DNA from: Draconibacterium aestuarii
GTDB lineage: Bacteria; Bacteroidota; Bacteroidia; Bacteroidales; Prolixibacteraceae
DNA length: 64,000 nucleotides
Reading direction: 5' to 3'
Assembly: GCA_026671195.1 (NCBI GenBank)
Contig: JAPOHD010000027.1
Location: 124,001 to 188,000 of the forward strand
The notes below the pieces were generated by a model, which had not been told where the DNA came from, searched no databases, and saw nothing but the letters and a program-made list of their open reading frames with translations. Made by a program: the position numbers and the translations under genes. Every line of letters begins with the position of its first letter. Position 1 is the stretch's first letter. Shown piece by piece: positions 59,301 to 64,000 of the stretch.

Positions 59301-61715
59301 AGGTCACTGGGTCAAACCGAAGTGACTTATGTTTTCAGCATTCAGGATATTTGTGGAAATATAGCGTTTGATTCAACTACTTATGTAAGTACCGACTTTG
59401 AAGCTCCGGAAGCGGTTTGTAACAGCATTACGGTTTACCTTGATGAGAACGGCAACTATATACTTACTGAAATTGACATGCTGACCATCGCAGAAGGATC
59501 AAACGACAATTGTACCGCTCCTGAAGATCTGACTGTTGAGGTTGATGCCGTTGAGTTTACCTGTGAAGATGTGGAAGAAGGCAAAAAGGTAAATGTGGTA
59601 GTAACCGACGAAGCCGGTAATTCTTCCGTTTGTATGGCCGAAATTCTTGTGGTGGATATGGTGCCTCCAACTGCTTTATGTAAGGATATAACCGTTTACC
59701 TCGATGAAACAGGACAGGTTACTGTTACCGGTGCAATGATTGATAACGGCTCTTTCGATAATTGTAAGCTGGATACGGTTATGGCAATACCGGCACAATA
59801 TGATTGTTATGATGTTGGCGATAATCTGATCAAATTAATTGCCGTTGATGTATATGGTTTACGCGATACGTGTGAAGCAACTGTTACTGTAATCGATCCG
59901 ATTGATCCGGTTATTGTTTGTAAACCTTTGCAAACCATTCAGCTGGATGAGTACGGTAAGTATGCGCTTCGCTGGGATATGGTAACCGACAGTGTTTCGG
60001 ATGAATGTGGTATTGATACGGTATTGCTGGATGACTATGAGTTGGACTGTGAAAATATTGGTACAACAATTATTACTGCCACTGCTTACGATGTAAACGG
60101 CAATTCCAGTTCTTGCCAGGCCCAGTTCGAAGTGTTTGGAAATATTCCTCCAAATGTAGTGAACGACTCGGCTGTTACAAGCGTTGATGTACCTGTTGAT
60201 ATAAATGTTTTAGCCAACGATTACGACCTGAAAACAAATATCAATCGGGCTACTTTGGGTGTAGTAATCAATCCGCATCATGGTTCAGTGGTTGTCGATA
60301 ATATTACTGGAATCGTGACCTATACGCCTGATCCGGGCTATGACGGACCGGATGTTTTTAAGTATACAATTTGCGACGATGCTATTCCTTGTGAAGAAAT
60401 GTGTGGAGAGGCTCTTGTATTTATTACGGTTCGTCCGGCCAACAGGCCACCGGAAGCTGTGGATGATTATTATACTTTATTGTGTGGTACACTTACCGGA
60501 AATGTATTGGATAACGATTCAGATATTGATGACGATGAGATTGCAGCACACCCGATTCCGCTGATAGGCCCAACAAACGGGACTGTAATACTGAATACAG
60601 ATGGAAGTTTCGAATACGAACCATTCCTCGATTTCTATGGAATAGATAGTTTCCAGTACGAAATTCACGACGTGGGCGTAACGCCAACTTATTACGATAC
60701 TGCATGGGTTTACATTACCCGTATAGCCGACTACGATTGCGATGGTGTACCTGATGTGATAGATATTGACTGGGACAATGACGGTATTCTGAACTGGGAT
60801 GAAGGAGACGGCCTGATCGATTCCGACGGCGATGGAATAGCAGATGCCTACGATATTGATTCCGATAACGATGGAATTCCGGATAATATAGAGTGGCAGA
60901 AAGAAGACGGTACTTATTTGCCGCCAACAGGCAGAGATTCAGATGGAAACGGCTGGGACGATGCCTACGATATCTGGGATACCTCGAACGGTATACTTGG
61001 TGTGTACTATGAGGCTGTTGATACTGATGAAGACGGAGTTCCGGATTACCTGGATATTGATTCCGACAACGACGGTGTATTTGATTACATTGAAGGACAC
61101 GATGCAAACTTCGACGGTATTGCAGACGTATTCAGAACGTACATGGATTCTGACCTGGATGGTTTGGATGATGCATACGATACGCAGGAAGGTTGGAGTT
61201 TGCCATTTAACTCAATCAACAGTAATGCTCCGTTGCAGGATTTCGATGGCGATGATATAAGAGACTGGCGTGATCCGAATGACGACGGTGATGATTTTAC
61301 CACAAGGAATGAAGATTACAACCAGAATAATGATTGGAGTGATGATGACCTTGATTTAGACGGCTATCCTGATTATTTGGATACCGAAATTAATTGCGAA
61401 TTGTTTATTCCTGAAGGATTCTCGCCAAACGACGACGGTGTTCATGATTTCTTCCAGATTCTGTGTATCTATCCGCGTTATCCGAATGCGAAAATGATGA
61501 TTTTTAACCGTAACGGACAAAAGTTATTCGAGAAAGAAAATTACGGTAACTACGATGTGTGGGGCTGGAACGATGCCTGGTGGTGGGGAACGTCTGAAAA
61601 CAGGCTTACCATTGGTCGATCGGGAGGTTTGCCCGCCGGAAACTACATTTATGTACTTATATTAAATGATGGACTGGGAACGGTTAAGAATGGTACGGTA
61701 ATGTTGGCGTACTAA
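53352..61715 (+). CDS. Giant 3: secreted repeat protein with type B (gliding-motility-associated) T9SS sorting domain
   Basis: ATG 53352 is chosen because it opens a signal peptide (MKKLMYIVFFLSLAANLLAQ); a longer TTG frame starts at 53328. The protein has about 2787 residues. Order: PKD-like and SprB-type domains (to about residue 455); eleven tandem GCDSL repeats of 54-57 residues (about 460-1055); SprB-type repeats again; HYR-like domains with DNCGV and DYCGN motifs; a cadherin-like or bacterial Ig domain (DINVLANDYDL, about 2280-2450); a thrombospondin type 3 calcium-binding region rich in DSDGDG; and the CHU_C-type C-terminal domain (FIPEGFSPNDDGVHDFFQI). This is the architecture of SprB-like adhesins exported by T9SS with a PorP/SprF protein. 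It is the only one of the three giants here with a recognised sorting domain, and it has no PorP/SprF gene of its own next to it. Confidence 0.93.
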   Translation: MKKLMYIVFFLSLAANLLAQETYVIDSVCLGATRTYRLNGEKGSTYEWKINDSDGVLYASPAYVDFRLDDDPAPGDTIWGSEIDQLWDVVGEYDMVVLHWSVHGCDTVEMGHIKVFPLPEAEAGDDQVICSLDDIVVSGDTARNYSSFYWETTGDGTFSSEYALHPTYYLGANDSLNGSITLVLTAFGLADNETCIPAVDSVTFEFSKPDISFSVKELLCYNDRDAIIRGNIIGGAPPFVFAWTGPDGYTSSASDSITDLGAGWYKLTVTDANSCFDIDSVEIVNPPELTIDDIAVIEIDCYGYSTGAITVLASGGTGSLTYQWRSALGTTYNGNAITDLPADTYYLVVYDENLCTVRDTIVLEEPELLVVNVTAADTILCKGDEVTLHGNPLGGTGELDHRWIGDGSIYLDYRYDSVAVFKNNAPVGTHNLVYIIRDEAGCEASDSIVLHVYPPSESYESIEVCAGADPFPWNNRTILSDADRIYLDTLVGANQYGCDSMLTLDVKVLFPEFYDTTIYVCENLEPYQPYGNITIYPDHDSIYLDTLYYSASRCDSLLITINVFTKPVTYADLDTTLCSGADTFKWNNRWIQTDFSQVYLDTLENIYGCDSLLTYDVTIIPPDTFYVDTTFCQDEPEFVWNGITILTQHDSTYEATLQNQYGCDSLVNLNVQLLPVTDTTIDTLLCYDNPPYSWNNLVIFAQHDSTYLDTLVNQWGCDSLLTLNVEVMYPDTVNIDTTLCEGVPPFAWGVNTIYLVDTYTDSLYTDILQNQFGCDSIVNLDVQILRPAYILDTIEVCENVPVFVWHSMDILTDRDSIYADTLYYAAGCDSLRLQLTLISHPVSDTIIDTVLCEGSPEFAWNSHTISTFTDSTYLDTLSNVWGCDSTLALNVQVVPAVKDTFPATVCYGDPIADWYGQTISSIIDSTYIQLLPDPSGCDTLLYYEVTVLPVTYEVLDTTLCYGLGDFNWNNRLISGSVSGTYLDTLPNSFGCDSLLTYNVIILPPDTTLVYDTLCVGDQEYDWNGYTVSTTAEDVYEASLQTDLGCDSIVILNVTLINGTTTYDTVYACEEYTWTEGTGLTYTVSDDYLFTLDAGAACADSAWLHLVISNPVIEAGSVDVLCNGDSTGFIDLTVSGGIGQVSFLWNTGDTTQNLSDLPAGTYSVTVTDSLGCTKTLDVEIIQPTEILITLDVLTDVLVAGESTGSIEVSVGGGTPGAGYSYQWTDGSGNIVGTDEDLFDVPAGTYTLAVTDANECKTAQTYPIEEPVITPCLEDTLLTCFEDLGSYPLVTSLEDYVTLLKPGQDIDPVCGIDTASFASDFSEVVGSIYCYEELRYYTLLDDCSDTLFHCIQRVIVNDTEAPTMTCPPTIVVTNDVVPPAYADTAEFRADGGLFADNCGVVSFRQVGTDVSDGGSDPEVITRVYEVTDYCGNVATCTQKIEVYLTAEFTIECEGLPDISYECKAELPKYNLAQFRADGGYAYSSPFDIDSFWVSTVSNGQTCPETITRTYYIRNENGDIEGCTKTYVIYDETPPTLILPDKHIYCTEKLPSSYYSPANVINGHVGIPATELMWENCGLSNIEGVVPAKQPDIEPGCPTIITRYYIIWDKCQNRNEATETIYVYDTIPPVVAGNFPYEISDECNIPDPYTDASLYVSDDCGPIDIAYRDSLGGVDEPGVVYRIYRFSDPCNWVEVIQKITIELTNTPVFDDIDPICQFGAAPVLPTTSANGITGYWLPDTVATDVAGDFVFIFYPDSGQCAGPVSMEIEVTPALELSETHVDQGYNPNPVGEIYITVAEGTAPYSFSWSNGATTQNLSGLYAGDYTVYVTDAIGCEDSLTVTITSDDPEFSCPPDTSFECPDVTQYPAFVSITGFIAGGGYYNPVDIVGSLYSFDDTITSGYCLSLERTYVLQDIYGRIDSCTQIIDFYDIVPPVITAPESDTAECLSSVIPNLTTFSEFLAVGGDAYDNCTLDIASFTVVTREPVRSLGQTEVTYVFSIQDICGNIAFDSTTYVSTDFEAPEAVCNSITVYLDENGNYILTEIDMLTIAEGSNDNCTAPEDLTVEVDAVEFTCEDVEEGKKVNVVVTDEAGNSSVCMAEILVVDMVPPTALCKDITVYLDETGQVTVTGAMIDNGSFDNCKLDTVMAIPAQYDCYDVGDNLIKLIAVDVYGLRDTCEATVTVIDPIDPVIVCKPLQTIQLDEYGKYALRWDMVTDSVSDECGIDTVLLDDYELDCENIGTTIITATAYDVNGNSSSCQAQFEVFGNIPPNVVNDSAVTSVDVPVDINVLANDYDLKTNINRATLGVVINPHHGSVVVDNITGIVTYTPDPGYDGPDVFKYTICDDAIPCEEMCGEALVFITVRPANRPPEAVDDYYTLLCGTLTGNVLDNDSDIDDDEIAAHPIPLIGPTNGTVILNTDGSFEYEPFLDFYGIDSFQYEIHDVGVTPTYYDTAWVYITRIADYDCDGVPDVIDIDWDNDGILNWDEGDGLIDSDGDGIADAYDIDSDNDGIPDNIEWQKEDGTYLPPTGRDSDGNGWDDAYDIWDTSNGILGVYYEAVDTDEDGVPDYLDIDSDNDGVFDYIEGHDANFDGIADVFRTYMDSDLDGLDDAYDTQEGWSLPFNSINSNAPLQDFDGDDIRDWRDPNDDGDDFTTRNEDYNQNNDWSDDDLDLDGYPDYLDTEINCELFIPEGFSPNDDGVHDFFQILCIYPRYPNAKMMIFNRNGQKLFEKENYGNYDVWGWNDAWWWGTSENRLTIGRSGGLPAGNYIYVLILNDGLGTVKNGTVMLAY
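54727..56520 (+). repeat. Eleven diverged GCDSL-type repeats in giant 3
   Basis: The cysteine codon of each GCDS motif lies at 54844, 55011, 55176, 55338, 55500, 55671, 55833, 55998, 56160, 56322 and 56484, a spacing of 162-171 bases. Each unit has C, then (F/Y)xWN, YLDTLxNxxGCDSLLTLNV and a proline-rich link. DNA identity is low, so the array is old, unlike the 210-base array in giant 2. Confidence 0.9.
60733..61395 (+). other. Thrombospondin type 3-like calcium-binding region of giant 3
   Basis: Repeated DxDxDGxxDxxD motifs (DCDGVPDVIDIDWDNDGI, DSDGDGIADAYDIDSDNDGI, DTDEDGVPDYLDIDSDNDGV) form a strongly acidic calcium-binding stalk directly before the sorting domain, as in many Bacteroidota surface proteins. 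Confidence 0.85.
61396..61712 (+). other. Type B T9SS C-terminal sorting domain of giant 3
   Basis: The CELFIPEGFSPNDDGVHDFF start, the MMIFNRNGQKLFEKENYG core and the GNYIYVLILNDG end match the gliding-motility-associated C-terminal domain (CHU_C). In Flavobacterium this type requires an SprF-like partner for export. Confidence 0.93.
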
Positions 61716-61737
61716 TACCAAAATAAAATATAACTAA

Positions 61738-61804
61738 AACGCAAAGACGCGGAGTCGCAAAGAAGAAAATTTATAAAGTCTTCGCGTCTCTGCGTCTCTG
61801 CGGT
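61738..61804. terminator. Repeat-derived hairpin between convergent genes
   Basis: AACGCAAAGACGCGGAGTCG and, after an AT-rich loop, CTTCGCGTCTCTGCGTCTCT are imperfect inverted repeats of about 25 bases. The position between two convergent genes suggests a two-way terminator, but the sequence also belongs to the dispersed CACAAAG/GCAAAGACGC repeat family and has no long T-tract. Confidence 0.45.
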
Positions 61805-61821
61805 AAAATTTATTGAGAGTA

Positions 61822-63054
61822 CTATTCCAGGGCCTGCTCAATATCCCCGATCAAATCCTCCACATTCTCAATGCCAACCGAAAGGCGCATCATTGTATTG
61901 CGAATTCCGGCAGCTGCCCTTTCGTTTTCCGAAAACTCGGAATAAATTGTGGAGTGCGGGTGGATAATTAATGTTTTATTGTCGTTAAGATTAGTTGCCC
62001 GCCTTATAATTTGCAACTGGTTCATAAAAGCAAAACAGGCCTCTTTCGATTCAAGCTCAAAACTCATAATGGTACCCGGAACACCGTTAAAATAAGCAAG
62101 AGCTGCTTCGTAGCCCGGATCGGATTTTAACCCCGGATAAACCACACTTTTTACTTTCGATTCGGAGTGTAGGAATTCGCCTAAAGCGAGGCAGTTTTTG
62201 TGGCATTTTTCCACACGAAGTTCCAAAATATCCAATCCCTGAATTTGATAACGTGCCGTTTGCGGCGCCATACTCCCACCTGTATTTCGGTATATGTTTT
62301 TCCGCAATTTGGCAATAAATGCATTCTGCTTAAATTTTTCGGTATACTGGTCGAGGTTCGAATTTAATTTCCAATCGTAATTACCATGGTCAATAATTGC
62401 TCCTCCAAACGAGGTTGCTCCACCCGATATGTACTTGGTGGTTGAAATCACCTCAATGTTTATTCCAAATTTTCCGGCCCGAAATACATTGGGAGGGGTA
62501 ATTGTGCTATCGGCAATCAACAGCAAATTGTGTTTGTTTGCAATTTGTGCCAGCATGTCAATATTGGCAATCTGTAGTTGCGGATTGGTTACGGTTTCAA
62601 AATAAATGGCACGCGTATTTGTATCAATTAGGTTTTCAATATCGGTTTCCGATTGCAGATCCGAGAAACGTGTTTCAACACCGAATTCCGGCAATGTTTG
62701 GTTAAACAAAGCATAAGTGTGTCCAAACAAACGATTTCCGGCAATAATATTGTCGCCGGCTTTGGTAAGGGCAAACAGAGTATTCGAAATCGCAGCCATT
62801 CCCGAACTTACCGCCAAAACACCACTGCTGTTGGTAAGCGCTTTTAGTTTTAATTCAAAATATTCTACCGTTGGACTTGATGTTCGTGAATAAACATGTG
62901 CCACATATTCTCCCTTAAAATTGGCTTCAATTTGCTCTGCCGAATCAAATTCGAAGGCTACCGATTCGTACAAGGGCATTTGTAACGCCTTATGAGGATC
63001 ATCTTTTGAATAAGGGACATTTAAGGCAGTGGTTGTAAATCCGGTTTTTTTCAT
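61822..63054 (-). CDS. Cys/Met metabolism PLP-dependent enzyme (cystathionine gamma-synthase / O-acetylhomoserine sulfhydrylase family)
   Basis: This is a 410-residue fold-type I PLP enzyme. The cofactor lysine is Lys207 in STTKYISGG; Asp182 in ADSTITPPN should contact the pyridine nitrogen; SSGMAAISNTLFAL and the C-terminal RLSVGIENVEDLI segment are family marks. Family members carry out gamma-replacement or gamma-elimination on homoserine esters, cystathionine or methionine. The exact reaction cannot be assigned from sequence alone. ATG 63054 is chosen because homology starts at MKKTGFTTTALN; the frame continues upstream to 63192 without family-like sequence. It stands alone, convergent with giant 3 and divergent from the branching enzyme. 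A TACATTTG box on the minus strand (63102-63109) is a possible promoter. Confidence 0.93.
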   Translation of the reverse strand: MKKTGFTTTALNVPYSKDDPHKALQMPLYESVAFEFDSAEQIEANFKGEYVAHVYSRTSSPTVEYFELKLKALTNSSGVLAVSSGMAAISNTLFALTKAGDNIIAGNRLFGHTYALFNQTLPEFGVETRFSDLQSETDIENLIDTNTRAIYFETVTNPQLQIANIDMLAQIANKHNLLLIADSTITPPNVFRAGKFGINIEVISTTKYISGGATSFGGAIIDHGNYDWKLNSNLDQYTEKFKQNAFIAKLRKNIYRNTGGSMAPQTARYQIQGLDILELRVEKCHKNCLALGEFLHSESKVKSVVYPGLKSDPGYEAALAYFNGVPGTIMSFELESKEACFAFMNQLQIIRRATNLNDNKTLIIHPHSTIYSEFSENERAAAGIRNTMMRLSVGIENVEDLIGDIEQALE

Positions 63055-63497
63055 TCGTGCTTTTATTTTAAATGCGAATTCCGCGCTGGTTGACTGGGGA
63101 ACAAATGTAGGGTAAAAAAAGTTTTGTGAGGCAGAATATATTGGGACGAACATGGCGAAATGACATCTGCTTTTGTTTAAAAAATATAACACGCGGGTTC
63201 AAAACTATAAATAAACGGCTTTCCTGTAATGATTTTCCTTTTCAGGTTTATCTTGTTCCAGGTGTTGGTAGTCAGTGTTTTGTTTCGTTATATGCAAGTT
63301 GAAAAATAAATTGGAACACCCGTAATTAATCCGTTTTTAGAAGACGATTAATCATCATTTATCAGAGCAATTATTCCGCTAAGCTAAATAGAACTGCGGA
63401 ATTCAGAGGTGAAGTTCTTCTTTTAATTCCTCATTAATTTTTTCGGAAACCCCGTAAAGTTAAGTCCTGATGTTATATCTTTATAAAAAAACTATCT
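63055..63497. other. Divergent intergenic region
   Basis: This 443-base gap separates two divergent genes, with no coding sequence. It contains a minus-strand TACATTTG (63102-63109) for the PLP enzyme, a TATCTTTA near-match (one mismatch) 16 bases before the branching-enzyme start, and an inverted repeat ATTCCGC/GCGGAAT at 63373-63402 of unknown role. Confidence 0.4.
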
Positions 63498-64000
63498 ATG
63501 AAGAAATATCTTCCAAAACTTGTACAAAACGATTCGTGGCTTGAACCTTATTCGGGTGTGATCTCCGACAGAATGATTGTTGCAGATCGGAAAGAACAGG
63601 AGTTGACCAACGGAATACCATTAATTGATTTTGCAACGGGGTATCTTTATTTTGGCCTGCATAAAACCGACGGGGGTTGGGTGATTCGCGAATGGGCACC
63701 CAATGCCACACATATATATTTGGTTGGAACATTTAACAACTGGAACGAAGAAGCCAGGTATTCGTTTAAGTACATCGATAACGGTGTGTGGGAATTACTT
63801 TTGGATGAACAGGATATGTCGCACGGCGATTTGTATGCTCTTCATGTTCACTGGGCAGTAAATTTTGGGAAACGAATTCCGGCCTGGGCGAAAAGGGTGG
63901 TTCAGGATTCTGAAACACACATGTTCAACGCGCAGGTATGGTATCCCGAAAATCCTTATCAGTGGAAAAATCCGGAGTTCAGAAGAGAGGATGAACCCCC
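63498..64000 (+). CDS. glgB: 1,4-alpha-glucan branching enzyme, 3' truncated
   Basis: The frame from ATG 63498 (MKKYLPKLVQNDSWLEPYSG) stays open to the window end. It encodes the N-terminal region and CBM48 domain of a branching enzyme of the eukaryote-like type (GGWVIREWAPNATHIYLVG, FNNWNEEARYSFKY). The family cuts alpha-1,4-glucan chains and rejoins them through alpha-1,6 bonds during glycogen synthesis in the cytoplasm. The catalytic barrel lies beyond the window, so the assignment rests on the N-terminal part only. No neighbouring glycogen gene is visible. Confidence 0.88.
   Translation, partial: MKKYLPKLVQNDSWLEPYSGVISDRMIVADRKEQELTNGIPLIDFATGYLYFGLHKTDGGWVIREWAPNATHIYLVGTFNNWNEEARYSFKYIDNGVWELLLDEQDMSHGDLYALHVHWAVNFGKRIPAWAKRVVQDSETHMFNAQVWYPENPYQWKNPEFRREDEP

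Overview
The window comes from a member of the Bacteroidota. The evidence is type IX secretion (T9SS) PorP/SprF proteins, a gliding-motility-type (type B) C-terminal sorting domain, SprB and HYR repeats, many lipoprotein signal peptides, weak ribosome binding sites, and -7 promoter boxes of the TAnnTTTG type. The mix with glycan-degradation genes and an orphan corrinoid-activation-type protein suggests an environmental Bacteroidia lineage (Marinilabiliales/Prolixibacteraceae-like), but that placement is inference. No tRNA, rRNA, CRISPR array, transposase or phage gene was seen.

Region 1 (1-10849) is a glycan-utilisation group on the plus strand: a 5'-truncated GH2 glycosidase, a DUF5107/TPR protein whose frame is broken once in a T7 run, a second complete secreted GH2 enzyme, and a lipoprotein amidase. 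Region 2 (11006-20208) is mixed housekeeping and envelope genes: rlmN, a lipoprotein, a 2Fe-2S/ASKHA corrinoid-activation-type protein, a POTRA/beta-barrel outer-membrane protein, a small lipoprotein, a metallo-beta-lactamase-fold hydrolase, a DUF3810 membrane protein and an M19 dipeptidase.

Region 3 (about 20310-61715) is the striking part. Three giant secreted proteins of 3386, 4410 and about 2787 residues lie on one strand with two PorP/SprF-family outer-membrane proteins and two smaller secreted proteins (371 and 239 residues). The order is giant 1, PorP/SprF 1, PorP/SprF 2, giant 2, 371-aa protein, 239-aa protein, giant 3. Giants 1 and 2 are paralogues with conserved N-terminal and C-terminal regions and variable centres. 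They lack a recognisable type A or type B T9SS sorting domain and instead share an uncharacterised C-terminal module ending in a PRP motif. Giant 3 has the classical type B domain. I infer a T9SS-exported surface adhesin or fibre system, possibly multi-subunit. The spaces between these genes are unusually long and full of palindromic and tandem repeats.

Region 4 (61738-64000) holds a repeat hairpin between convergent genes, a Cys/Met-metabolism PLP enzyme on the minus strand, and the start of a glycogen branching enzyme cut by the window end.
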